Origin: an uncultured Duncaniella sp.
Lineage (GTDB): Bacteria; Bacteroidota; Bacteroidia; Bacteroidales; Muribaculaceae
Assembly (NCBI GenBank): GCA_910587165.1
Contig: CAJUKP010000006.1
Location: forward strand, 72,796 to 136,795
Direction of reading: 5' to 3'
DNA length: 64,000 bases
Under the pieces are notes generated by a model. That model saw only the letters and a list, made by a program, of their open reading frames with translations. It ran no database searches and was not told the DNA's origin. Shown one piece after another: positions 17,486 to 25,926 of this stretch (its first letter is position 1; every line of letters begins with the position of its first letter). The translations under genes were made by a program, and so were the position numbers.

Positions 17486-18643
17486 ATGAACCTCCGAAGT
17501 CTCATAAAAACAGCAATCCTGACGGCAACCCTCCTGGGAGGCGGGCTCACCGGCTCATCTGCCGAAAGCGACTCCATCAAAGAGGGAAAGAAAGACAATA
17601 TAGTCAATAAACTGATCAGATATTTCGAAAAGTCAAACAAACACGAGATCACAACCCGCCCCCACTTCACATTCATCGCCGGCCCGCATTACTCCAAGGA
17701 GTCGGGATTCGGTCTCGGACTGGTGCTCGGAGGCAGTTATTCCACAGAGCCGCGCGATTCACTTGTGCCTCTGTCAAATATCTCCATTGTCGGAGATATC
17801 GCCACAAAGAATCTATATCTTGCCGGATTGCGCGGCGAGCACTTCTTCCCTGACAATAACAGACGAATCAACTATTCACTCGGCATCAAATCACAGTCGG
17901 CCTATTTCTGGGGTATCGGATATGACTGGGGAGTGCGCAACAGCAACAAGATGAAGTACCGCGCACTCGACGTGGGGCTGAGCGCATCGTTCGAGTGGAG
18001 AGTATTCGGACGGTTCTTCATAGGTCCCGTATTTGACGGAATAATGTTCAGCGCACATAATCCCGCGTCAAAGGTCAACTGGCAAGGGGAACCACTGTCC
18101 CATTTCAGCATTTCAGCCGGAGGACGGTTCAGCTATGACACCCGCGACAATCATACGGCAACCAACAAAGGCATATATCTTGAAGTGACCCAACTGTTCG
18201 CCCCGCGGTTCATTGGCAACGGGCACTACTCATATTCCTCCACTGAGGTGAGCGCCAATATCTTCACCCCTCTGTGGACCGGCGCCACACTTGCCACACG
18301 CCTGCACGGAGCTTTCACTTACGGGCGTACACCTTGGGGCAAACTGCCATCGCTCGGCGACGGCACAATGAGAAGCTACTATGAAGGGCGATACCGCGAC
18401 AAGGATTGTATTGACGCACTTGTGGAGCTCCGTCAGAAAGTGATCTGGAGAAGCGGCATAGTCCTGTGGGCCGGTGCGGGCACAGTGTTCCCGCGTTTCA
18501 GCGAGATCCGATCCAGAGAAATCCTGCCGGAATTCGGCTTAGGCTACCGCTGGGAGTTCAAACGCAACTCCAATGTACGCATCGACTATGGTATCGGTCG
18601 CCATTCATCCGGATTTGTGTTCAGTCTCAACGAATCATTCTGA
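17486..18643 (+). CDS. BamA/TamA-family outer membrane barrel without POTRA domains (385 aa)
   Basis: A signal peptide (about 1-27, MNLRSLIKT ... GSSAES) leads into a short linker and then directly a 16-strand-like Omp85 surface-antigen barrel: GFGLGLVLGG, FSYDTRDNHTATNKGIYLEV, and a terminal GFVFSLNESF. There is no room for POTRA repeats, so this is one of the short Omp85 relatives seen in Bacteroidetes. Function is unknown. It sits 6 bases before an EptA-like gene and 6 bases after comF, in a tightly packed operon. Confidence 0.82.
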   Translation: MNLRSLIKTAILTATLLGGGLTGSSAESDSIKEGKKDNIVNKLIRYFEKSNKHEITTRPHFTFIAGPHYSKESGFGLGLVLGGSYSTEPRDSLVPLSNISIVGDIATKNLYLAGLRGEHFFPDNNRRINYSLGIKSQSAYFWGIGYDWGVRNSNKMKYRALDVGLSASFEWRVFGRFFIGPVFDGIMFSAHNPASKVNWQGEPLSHFSISAGGRFSYDTRDNHTATNKGIYLEVTQLFAPRFIGNGHYSYSSTEVSANIFTPLWTGATLATRLHGAFTYGRTPWGKLPSLGDGTMRSYYEGRYRDKDCIDALVELRQKVIWRSGIVLWAGAGTVFPRFSEIRSREILPEFGLGYRWEFKRNSNVRIDYGIGRHSSGFVFSLNESF

Positions 18644-18649
18644 CGCTCT

Positions 18650-20281
18650 ATGGCAAAAAGACTTTTGATCATCTATACCCTCCTCATTCTTCTCATCCCC
18701 AACGTGGCGCTATGCTTCACGGAGGGGATGTCAACTGTCGCATCCTTGTGCAATATCCTCCTGCCGGGTGCTTTCATATTATTCATTCTCACCATCTCAA
18801 GGAGAATCGGTGTCAACATCTGGCTCCTGTTCCCTTACTTCTTCTTCTCCGCCTTCCAGCTTGTCCTGCTCAAACTCTACGGACGCAGTATAATCGCGGT
18901 GGATATGTTTCTCAACCTTGTCACAACCAATGCAGGCGAAGTCACCGAACTTCTAAGCAATCTTCTTCCTATCGTCGGACTCGTATTCATTCTCTATCTA
19001 CCTGTCCTCGTGGCCGGCGGCATCATGTGGCACAGACATATCGAGATATCGCCCTCAGGACAGAAAACCTTTCGTCGTGTGGCCACACTGTGCCTGATCG
19101 CCGGTCTGTTCTCTCTTGGCATTGCAGTTTTGGGAGATGATAAACATGATCCCAAGGATGACATATTTCCTCTTAATGTATGCTATAACGTCTATCTCGC
19201 CATAGAGCGTACAGCCAAGACAGCATCATATCACGAAACCTCCGGTGACTTCACCTACGGGGCTGTCCCGACTCATCCGTCAGATTCGACCGAAATATAC
19301 ATTGCCATAATAGGTGAGACATCACGCGCCGGCAACTGGCAATTATTCGGTTATGGCAGGCCCACCACACCGCTCCTCTCCATGCGAGACGATCTCTTTG
19401 CCGGTGGAAACACAATGAGCGAGAGCAACACCACCCACAAGAGTGTGCCCATGCTTCTGAGTCCTGTGTCGGCCAAGGATTTTGACAAGGAAATATACCG
19501 GACCAAGAGTCTGGTGACAGCGTTCAAAGAGGCCGGTTTCAAAACCGCGTTCATATCCAACCAGCGTTACAACCATTCGTTCATTGATTTCTTTGCCGAA
19601 GAGGCGGACACCACTGTTTTCATCAAGGAACTAGGACTGGAAACCGATATCAATCTTCCTGAAGACCTGAAATTGCTGCCGGTCATGGACAGTATCATGG
19701 GACAAGGCGGGAATAAGCAGCTCATCGTGCTGCATACTTACGGATCACACTTCAACTACCGCGACAGATATGCCGGAACCACCGGGACATTTCTCCCCGA
19801 CGATTACACGGAGGCTGACCGTGACAACCGCGACAGGCTTATCAATTCATACGACAACACCATAACCGTCACAGACCGTCTGATAGCCGGATGTATCGAA
19901 AGAATAGAAACTATGAAAGGTGCTTTGGGGGGTGTGATCTACACCTCGGATCATGGCGAGGATATTTTCGACGATGGGAAAAGTAATTTCCTCCATGCCT
20001 CCCCGCTACCTACCATCCATCAGGTTCACGTACCCTTCGTGATCTGGCTCTCTCCGGCCCTTAAAGATCTCATGCCATACGATACAGACACCCTGAGGAA
20101 AAATATGGCGAGAAAGATATCCTCTTCTGCCAGCTATACTCCTACCCTGTTGATGATGGCGGGGATCAGGACCGCGAAGGCCGACAGCACAAAGTCACTC
20201 CTATCTCCGGACTACAGAGAAGAAGAACCGGTATATCTCAACGACCACAACGAGTGTGTGCCTCTTAAAGGACTTCTGTAA
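18650..20281 (+). CDS. EptA-like phosphoethanolamine transferase
   Basis: The first 165 residues hold about five membrane helices. The remainder is a periplasmic sulfatase-fold domain with the nucleophile region IIGETSRAGNW (threonine T224), HTYGSHFNYRDRY, TSDHGEDIFDDG and the metal-ligand histidine region FLHASPLPTIHQVHVPF. These mark the EptA/CptA/Mcr family, which transfers phosphoethanolamine to lipid A or core sugar; the substrate here is inference. Such modification raises resistance to cationic peptides. It follows the short Omp85 gene by 6 bases, and its end overlaps the convergent nrdG by 17 bases. Confidence 0.85.
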   Translation: MAKRLLIIYTLLILLIPNVALCFTEGMSTVASLCNILLPGAFILFILTISRRIGVNIWLLFPYFFFSAFQLVLLKLYGRSIIAVDMFLNLVTTNAGEVTELLSNLLPIVGLVFILYLPVLVAGGIMWHRHIEISPSGQKTFRRVATLCLIAGLFSLGIAVLGDDKHDPKDDIFPLNVCYNVYLAIERTAKTASYHETSGDFTYGAVPTHPSDSTEIYIAIIGETSRAGNWQLFGYGRPTTPLLSMRDDLFAGGNTMSESNTTHKSVPMLLSPVSAKDFDKEIYRTKSLVTAFKEAGFKTAFISNQRYNHSFIDFFAEEADTTVFIKELGLETDINLPEDLKLLPVMDSIMGQGGNKQLIVLHTYGSHFNYRDRYAGTTGTFLPDDYTEADRDNRDRLINSYDNTITVTDRLIAGCIERIETMKGALGGVIYTSDHGEDIFDDGKSNFLHASPLPTIHQVHVPFVIWLSPALKDLMPYDTDTLRKNMARKISSSASYTPTLLMMAGIRTAKADSTKSLLSPDYREEEPVYLNDHNECVPLKGLL

Positions 20282-20762
20282 AAGCCGTGCCGTTCCATTC
20301 CACCGGATTTCCCGGCTCCGATGCAGCCACATCTATGAGCCTCTGGTTGGATGAGCCTCTGAAAAGCAGATCCGGGTCTTTCAATGACTCGATGAATGGT
20401 CCGTCGACAAGCACCTCGACCGCATCAAGCACATCCCGCATCTGAGCATCAGCCATCACGGCTTCATAAGTGAACCCGGTGTAACACCAGATGGCTTTAC
20501 CACTCTCCTTTATCCTGCGGGCAAGGACAGACAGTTCTGAAGCCTGAAACATAGGATCACCACCTGAGAAGGTGACATCAAATCCATTCTCTTCCACCTC
20601 ATACAGAATCTCATCCAAGCTCATCTCCCTGCCCGCATCCGCGGCCCATGATTCAGGGTTATGACATCCGGGACACCGGTGGGTGCATCCGGCGAAATAG
20701 ATCGAAGTTCTCAGACCGGGGCCGTCTACAGTAGTCCCCGGTACAATATCAATAACTCTCAT
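20265..20762 (-). CDS. nrdG: Anaerobic ribonucleotide reductase activating enzyme
   Basis: This is a short radical-SAM enzyme (165 aa) with the CxxxCxxC cluster motif in YFAGCTHRCPGCHNPESW (about 28-45) and the glycine-rich SAM segment TFSGGDPMF. It generates the glycyl radical on NrdD. It lies 74 bases downstream of nrdD, with a hairpin between the two. Its 3' end overlaps the convergent transferase gene by 17 bases. Confidence 0.95.
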   Translation of the reverse strand: MRVIDIVPGTTVDGPGLRTSIYFAGCTHRCPGCHNPESWAADAGREMSLDEILYEVEENGFDVTFSGGDPMFQASELSVLARRIKESGKAIWCYTGFTYEAVMADAQMRDVLDAVEVLVDGPFIESLKDPDLLFRGSSNQRLIDVAASEPGNPVEWNGTAFTEVL

Positions 20763-20779
20763 TTTTTCCCAAATTCAAA

Positions 20780-20805
20780 GTGGGCCCGTATAATACGGAG
20801 CCCAC
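20780..20805 (-). terminator. Hairpin between nrdD and nrdG
   Basis: GTGGGC+CCGTA (20780-20790) pairs with TACGG+GCCCAC (20794-20805) with one bulged base and a 3-base loop. There is no U run directly after it in the minus direction. It may be a partial terminator or an RNA-processing/stability hairpin that sets the nrdG:nrdD ratio. Confidence 0.6.
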
Positions 20806-20836
20806 CCATGATAAAATATATGTTCAGTCTGTCAGG

Positions 20837-23044
20837 TTATTTATGAACCACACGGTCATTGAGTTCAGCGAGTTTGGCATTGTTCCACCGGTCGGTCGTG
20901 CCCACGAGATAACCCGTGATACGCTGTATGTTGTCTATATGTGTGCTGTGACACTTGGGACATTCCTTAAGCCCTTCGGTGGCATCCTCATAACCGCAGT
21001 TCATACAGCGGTTTCTGTTATGGTTCACCGAGCCATAGCCGATGTTGTTCTTGTCCATAAGATCCACAATGTCGCTGATGGCCTTGGGATTATGGGTGGC
21101 ATCACCGTCAATCTCCACATAGAAGATATGTCCGCCTCCTGTAAGCTCATGATACGGAGCCTCGATTTTCGCCTTGTGGGAGGGTGAACACTTATAGTAG
21201 ACAGGGACATGGTTGGAGTTGGTATAGTAGACCTTGTCAGTCACACCGGGGATAATGCCGAACGAACGTCTGTCTCTGGAGGTGAACTTGCCCGAGAGGC
21301 CCTCGGCCGGTGTGGCCAGCACTGAGAAGTTGTGTTTGTACTTTTCAGAGTAGTCATTGACTCTTGACCTCATGTGTGAGACAATCCTTAATCCAAGCTT
21401 CTGTGCCTCCTCGCTTTCGCCATGATGTTTTCCGGTGAGAGCTATGAGACATTCGGCCAGACCAATGAAACCGATACCGAGAGTGCCCTGGTTGATGACC
21501 GGTTCAATCGTATCGTTGGGGCCGAGCTTTTCCGCACCGTTCCACAGACGGGACATGAGTAGCGGGAACTGCTTGACGAGTGCGGTCTTCTGGAAATCGA
21601 AACGCTCATTGAGCTGACGTGCGGTTATGTCAAGGACCTCATCGAGTTTTTTGAAGAATCTGGCAAGGCGTTCCTCCTCGTCCTTGATGTTCATGCACTC
21701 GATGGCTATACGCACAATATTGACCGTCGTGAAGCTCATATTGCCTCGACCGATCGAGGTCTTCTCTCCGAAACGGTTCTCGAACACACGTGTACGGCAG
21801 CCCATAGTGGCCACTTCATACTTATAACGTTCAGGATCAGCGGCATTCCACTTCTCATGATGGTTGAAAGTAGCGTCAAGATTCAGGAAGTTAGGGAAGA
21901 AACGCCGGGCTGTCACCTTGCAGGCAAGCTGATACAGATCATAGTTGGGATCCTCAGGCAAATAGCTCACACCACGTTTCTTTTTCCATATCTGGATGGG
22001 GAAAATAGCAGTGGCTCCGTTGCCTACCCCTTCGTATGTGGTGTGGAGAAGCTCGCGGATAATGCAACGGCCCTCGGCTGAAGTATCCGTACCGTAGTTG
22101 ATTGAGCTGAATACCACCTGATTGCCACCGCGCGAATGAATCGTGTTCATGTTGTGGATGAACGCCTCCATGGACTGATGAACACGCGACACGGTCTGAT
22201 TGATGGCGTGCTGCTTGTAACGTGCGGGGCCTGTCAGGCCATCGAGATCCTTCTTGACATAGTCCTTGATCTCCGCATCGTAGAGATCAGACAGATCCTC
22301 ACCGGTGAGACGCTCAAGATCCTGCACCTCCTCCTTGTAGGAAGAACGCACGAAGGGTGCGAGATAGAAGTCAAAAGCCGGGATAGCCTGACCTCCATGC
22401 ATCTCGTTCTGGGCTGTTTCCAGAGAGATGCAACCGATGATGCTTGCGGTCTCGATGCGTTTCGCCGGACGTGACTCGCCGTGACCTGCCACAAATCCAT
22501 GCCTCAGAATATTGTCGAGCGGATGTTGCACACAGGTAAGGCTCTTTGTGGGATAATAATCCTTGTCGTGTATATGGATATAGCCGGAATTAACCGCATC
22601 ACGCACTTCCGGCGACAGAAGATAATCATCGACAAAAGGTTTGGTGGTCTCGCTGGCAAACTTCATCATCATTCCCGCTGGAGAATCAGTGTTCATGTTG
22701 GCATTCTCGCGGGTGATGTCATTGTTCTTGGCCTCTATGATCTCAAGAAACATATCGCGGGTCTTGGCGCGTCGGGCTATGGAACGCTGGTCACGATAGG
22801 CGATATAACGTTTGGCAACTTCCTTGCGGGGAGAATTCATGAGCTCAAGCTCAACGCGGTCCTGAATCTCCTCAACCGACATTTTCTCATTGCCACTCAT
22901 GCTGATGATGTCAGTAATACGTGATATCAGGCCCTCATCCTCACCCATCTCTGTGGTGAGCATGGCCTTGCGTATCGCTGCCTTGATTTTTTCCTCGTTA
23001 TATCCCACGACGCGTCCGTCGCGCTTTACCACGGTCTGTATCAT
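20837..23044 (-). CDS. nrdD: Anaerobic ribonucleoside-triphosphate reductase
   Basis: The 735-residue class III reductase begins with an ATP-cone (MIQTVVKRDGRVVGYNEEKI), has the catalytic barrel (FSSINYGTD, CMGCRTRVFEN-type region as ATMGCRTRVFENRFG), a zinc site CMNCGYED...CPKCHS near the C-terminus, and the glycyl-radical loop RITGYLVGTTDRWNNAK. It makes dNTPs without oxygen. NrdG encoded next activates it. Its promoter at 23128-23158 matches consensus and gives a leader of about 75-80 bases. Confidence 0.97.
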   Translation of the reverse strand: MIQTVVKRDGRVVGYNEEKIKAAIRKAMLTTEMGEDEGLISRITDIISMSGNEKMSVEEIQDRVELELMNSPRKEVAKRYIAYRDQRSIARRAKTRDMFLEIIEAKNNDITRENANMNTDSPAGMMMKFASETTKPFVDDYLLSPEVRDAVNSGYIHIHDKDYYPTKSLTCVQHPLDNILRHGFVAGHGESRPAKRIETASIIGCISLETAQNEMHGGQAIPAFDFYLAPFVRSSYKEEVQDLERLTGEDLSDLYDAEIKDYVKKDLDGLTGPARYKQHAINQTVSRVHQSMEAFIHNMNTIHSRGGNQVVFSSINYGTDTSAEGRCIIRELLHTTYEGVGNGATAIFPIQIWKKKRGVSYLPEDPNYDLYQLACKVTARRFFPNFLNLDATFNHHEKWNAADPERYKYEVATMGCRTRVFENRFGEKTSIGRGNMSFTTVNIVRIAIECMNIKDEEERLARFFKKLDEVLDITARQLNERFDFQKTALVKQFPLLMSRLWNGAEKLGPNDTIEPVINQGTLGIGFIGLAECLIALTGKHHGESEEAQKLGLRIVSHMRSRVNDYSEKYKHNFSVLATPAEGLSGKFTSRDRRSFGIIPGVTDKVYYTNSNHVPVYYKCSPSHKAKIEAPYHELTGGGHIFYVEIDGDATHNPKAISDIVDLMDKNNIGYGSVNHNRNRCMNCGYEDATEGLKECPKCHSTHIDNIQRITGYLVGTTDRWNNAKLAELNDRVVHK

Positions 23045-23127
23045 TTGTATTCTTTTATTTCTGGGGGGTTAGAATAGGATTTTTGTGTCTCGGCACGGTT
23101 TGGTAGCCTTGCGTCATTTCGACTTTG

Positions 23128-23158
23128 CAAAGGTAAGGAGAAAACTCCATATTACAAA
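23128..23158 (-). promoter_or_regulatory. Promoter for nrdD
   Basis: On the minus strand: -33 TTTG (23155-23158), 19-base spacer, -7 TACCTTTG (23128-23135). It is a full consensus match. Confidence 0.75.
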
Positions 23159-23230
23159 CAAAAAAGAGATGAATTTAGTTGCACGATTTTCATTTTGGAA
23201 AACTTTTTGTGTTTCATAAAAACACAAATC

Positions 23231-23262
23231 ATTGAGATACAGCGTGTTGATTTTTACTTTTG
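23231..23262 (+). promoter_or_regulatory. Distal promoter candidate for the accessory block
   Basis: -33 ATTG (23231-23234), 20-base spacer, -7 TACTTTTG (23255-23262). A transcript from here would carry a leader of about 350 bases before the gene at 23619, or could be a separate small RNA. Confidence 0.45.
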
Positions 23263-23450
23263 GTAAACTTCAATCACACATCCATTTTCATAGTTTCCCA
23301 AAAGAGTATAACTATCACATCTCCATATTATAAAACAATTACTCTGATTTTCCAAATATTTTCCTATCCATTTATTGACATATCCGTCTCGACAGCTCCT
23401 TGACCGGTCTAAGCATGACAAACAAGGTCATCTGATTTCTCGCCAATAAT

Positions 23451-23470
23451 CATACCATTTCATACCATTT
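23451..23470 (+). repeat. Tandem 10-base direct repeat upstream of promoter
   Basis: Two adjacent exact copies of CATACCATTT, one helical turn apart, end 11 bases before the -33 element at 23482. The placement suits an activator binding site. Confidence 0.6.
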
Positions 23471-23481
23471 TTACAAATAGA

Positions 23482-23513
23482 ATTGGATTTACAACAACTA
23501 ATATCTATATTTG
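23482..23513 (+). promoter_or_regulatory. Proximal promoter for the accessory block
   Basis: -33 ATTG (23482-23485), 20-base spacer, -7 TATATTTG (23506-23513). The leader to the ATG at 23619 would be about 100 bases. Confidence 0.6.
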
Positions 23514-23618
23514 CGAAATGGAACTGACTATTCATTGCAGTACAAAATGATGGCAAACCTTAAATCTGACATGAGCAACTACCGATATCTCAATATTTAA
23601 AACAATAGCATTTGAGCA

Positions 23619-24854
23619 ATGGGGCTATTCGACAAAATAAAACAGACTGTCTCTGACACCGTGTCAGACATCAGCTCACAGGCAGAAACCACCCTCAGAA
23701 AAGCTAAGGAGCAAACTTCGGAGATTGCGACAAAAGTAAGTACCACCGCCTCTGAATTAGCTGCCGAAGGTGCTAAAAGTGTCGGACAAGGGCTGTCGTC
23801 CTTAGGTCAATCCATTTCCGATGCCGGAAATGGCGACTATACCGGAATGAGAAATATAGCATCGGCCACCGGTGATTTTATTATCGAGACAGCCAAGGAT
23901 ATGTCAGGCATCAACGCGTACAATCATTACAATTCCGCGAAACAAGACAAGGAAAAGGCTGACGAGATTGTGCGCAATGTTGAATCTGAGGTTGGCAAAG
24001 TGCGCTATCTTGCAAGCGAACGACTCGAGCACATGGGAAATATACGCCTTTCCGCGCTCAAAAGCACAGTTGGAAGATTCATCAAGATCCTTGACCGGAT
24101 GAATCAGGGTGTTCGCGACAAAGAATATGAGTTGCTGACCAATATGGATGTTTCCCGGGAAGAAATCAAGGAAATGGAAAGCATCGCCATTGATCACAAG
24201 CAGATGTCGTCGGTCGTCGGTATCGGAATCACAGCCGCAACCGTGGCCGGAGCCGGCGCTCAGAAACTGGCAATGTGGGGCGTGAGCACCTTCGCCTCCG
24301 CATCTACCGGAACAGCCATAAAGAATCTCAGCGGGGCGGCAGCCCGGAAAGCAACCATGGCTTGGCTTGGTGGAGGCAGCGTAAGCGCAGGCGGTGGAGG
24401 CATGGCGGTTGGCGCCAGCCGTATGGCCATGCTCGGAAGGGCCGCGACCGGAATCGGGATCTTAACCACTGTAGCCACCGTCGCTTCAATATATTATTCG
24501 AAAAAACATACTGAAGCCACCCAATATCTTGCGGATATCAAGGTTTGGGAAGCTAAAACCATGGCAGCGTGTGAACTGATGAAACTGATAGTGCGCCGCA
24601 GTGACGAAATTGCAAATCTTACGATACGCCTGGAAACAAGATGCTCTGACGCGCTTGATTCGCTGGACAAAATCGCCGAACAGTTTGACCCGCAGAATGT
24701 GGAACACGTCAGGACATTCCAACAATCAGCGCTACTTGTAAAATCAATGAGCCAATTATGCCATACTCCATTAATTGACGAGAATGGGGAATTGAACGGG
24801 CAACTTAACTCTGTCACACTCTCATCCGAGAAAATTCTCAACAAAGAACTATAA
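23619..24854 (+). CDS. Unknown protein with amphipathic coiled-coil and Gly/Ala-rich hydrophobic core (411 aa)
   Basis: I do not recognise a named function. Residues 1-70 are a Ser/Thr/Lys/Glu amphipathic helix region (KIKQTVSDTVSDISSQ); 105-195 is a charged helical region. Residues 197-292 form a long Gly/Ala/Ser hydrophobic stretch with AWLGGGSVSAGGGGMAVG at 248-265 and a final hydrophobic helix (276-293); a charged helical tail follows. I recall similar GGGS...AGGGGMA stretches in poorly described bacterial proteins. The layout suggests a protein that inserts a hairpin into a membrane. No signal peptide is present. The partner gene starts 2 bases after the stop. Product, toxin, pore and membrane-remodelling roles all remain open. 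Confidence 0.75.
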   Translation: MGLFDKIKQTVSDTVSDISSQAETTLRKAKEQTSEIATKVSTTASELAAEGAKSVGQGLSSLGQSISDAGNGDYTGMRNIASATGDFIIETAKDMSGINAYNHYNSAKQDKEKADEIVRNVESEVGKVRYLASERLEHMGNIRLSALKSTVGRFIKILDRMNQGVRDKEYELLTNMDVSREEIKEMESIAIDHKQMSSVVGIGITAATVAGAGAQKLAMWGVSTFASASTGTAIKNLSGAAARKATMAWLGGGSVSAGGGGMAVGASRMAMLGRAATGIGILTTVATVASIYYSKKHTEATQYLADIKVWEAKTMAACELMKLIVRRSDEIANLTIRLETRCSDALDSLDKIAEQFDPQNVEHVRTFQQSALLVKSMSQLCHTPLIDENGELNGQLNSVTLSSEKILNKEL

Positions 24855-24856
24855 CA

Positions 24857-25609
24857 ATGAACTGGGAAGAAATTACAAAGAACATATCGAAAGCGATGGA
24901 TACAGCGCAGCAGATAGGGAAAATGGCAGCTGAACACCAACAAACCGTCACAAAGGGTATCAGTGCCATAAAAAGCGTATCCGAAATCGTGAACAGCAAA
25001 GACAGTATTATCACCAAAGGGCAAAAACTGTTCGAACTTTCAGGCACGGTTTTATCCGAATCTGAATGTGAGAAAGAAACCGGTGACGTACAACAGCAGA
25101 AATCCCTCTCTGACGAGAACACGGTGTCCAAACAGCTGATCGAACCAACCGATGAGGTTGACGAAATTGAGGATGAAGAAGTTGAAGAAGTTGATTCAAC
25201 CGCAAAGCCGGAGTCTGAAATACCGGTATCAATCATTTCGGCTTGCGATGCTGTATCTGCCTTATCCATGATGGGAACCGAAATTGCCAAGGCTGTGCAG
25301 GTCTGTCAGATCGAAGAAACGAAGCGTACAGAAATAAAAGCCCGGATGGAGGTTGAAGTCACAAAAATAAATGCCATCTCCAATCTTCTGTCAGAATATC
25401 TCAACAAGACATTTGATGAACGGGCAGACCTGTTCAACAACTATTTTTCAGTCCTCGACAAAGCCATTGAGTCGGGAGACACAGCCCTGATGTCTGCCAC
25501 ATTGAGCAGCATCAATTCTCTTGCAGCGCAAAGCCCCTTCAAAAATCTCGCTGATATAACGGCGGTACAGCGACAACTCGAACAAGCAGGCACAGAATGG
25601 GACATATAA
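24857..25609 (+). CDS. Unknown coiled-coil protein, partner of the preceding gene (250 aa)
   Basis: The N-terminal ~65 residues are helical; a very acidic linker lies at 99-113 (DEVDEIEDEEVEEVD). The C-terminal half (about 125-250) is helical with the core ETKRTEIKARMEVEVTKI, YLNKTFDERADLFNNYF, LDKAIESGDTALM and a closing SPFKNLADI...TEWDI. I recall this C-terminal pattern (FDER, then SPF, ending in W-D-F/I) from uncharacterised bacterial proteins, but cannot name the family. There is no membrane segment. It begins 2 bases after the 411-residue gene, so the two are almost surely made together. Confidence 0.75.
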   Translation: MNWEEITKNISKAMDTAQQIGKMAAEHQQTVTKGISAIKSVSEIVNSKDSIITKGQKLFELSGTVLSESECEKETGDVQQQKSLSDENTVSKQLIEPTDEVDEIEDEEVEEVDSTAKPESEIPVSIISACDAVSALSMMGTEIAKAVQVCQIEETKRTEIKARMEVEVTKINAISNLLSEYLNKTFDERADLFNNYFSVLDKAIESGDTALMSATLSSINSLAAQSPFKNLADITAVQRQLEQAGTEWDI

Positions 25610-25665
25610 AAAGTGTCTCAGGATTATAACAAATATACCTTATCAACTAATCCATATTCTTGAAC

Positions 25666-25926
25666 ATGAGTACCAATACCTTCAGGATTGCATCGACAGA
25701 CAGTGTGCCCCCTATCATGAACTTCACCCCTGCCACACCCATCAAAGAGATGGAGATCGAGGCACCCCGGTATGACAATCACCGTCAGATCACAGGTTAT
25801 GAAATGAGGACTGTCAGTACAAAAAGCATCCATCGCGAGACCACAAGAAAGAAAAGCGGCTCAACAGGATACGTTTCAGCAAGCGACACCAAAAACGCTG
25901 CCGATGACACTAAATCAGTGAAATGA
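25666..25926 (+). CDS. Candidate graspetide precursor peptide (86 aa)
   Basis: The peptide has no enzymatic look: it is short, hydrophilic and rich in Ser, Thr, Lys, Glu and Asp, the residues that graspetide ligases join by ester or amide links. An N-terminal part (MSTNTFRIASTDSVPPIMNF, 1-20) could be the leader; the S/T/K/D/E-rich stretch 46-86 (for example TVSTKSIHRETTRKKSGST and SASDTKNAADDTKS) could hold the core. No GG cleavage site and no known core motif is seen. The stop overlaps the ATP-grasp ATG (ATGA). A TTG at 25660 would add two residues; the ATG at 25666 is preferred. The reading as precursor rests mainly on its position. Confidence 0.6.
   Translation: MSTNTFRIASTDSVPPIMNFTPATPIKEMEIEAPRYDNHRQITGYEMRTVSTKSIHRETTRKKSGSTGYVSASDTKNAADDTKSVK

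Larger units (their letters stand above)
23045..23618. other. 574-base gene-free region between nrdD and the accessory gene block
   Basis: No credible gene is seen. It holds the nrdD leader and promoter on the minus strand, two plus-strand promoter matches (23231-23262 and 23482-23513), and an exact tandem 10-base repeat CATACCATTT (23451-23460 and 23461-23470). The part from about 23140 to 23520 is visibly AT-richer than the neighbouring genes. A 17-codon frame after the second promoter (ATG at 23547 or 23550) is too short to call. Confidence 0.7.

Noticed and set aside
23547..23603. 17-codon frame (MMANLKSD...) after the proximal promoter
   Set aside because: Too short, no overlap or coupling with the next gene and no recognisable leader-peptide feature.
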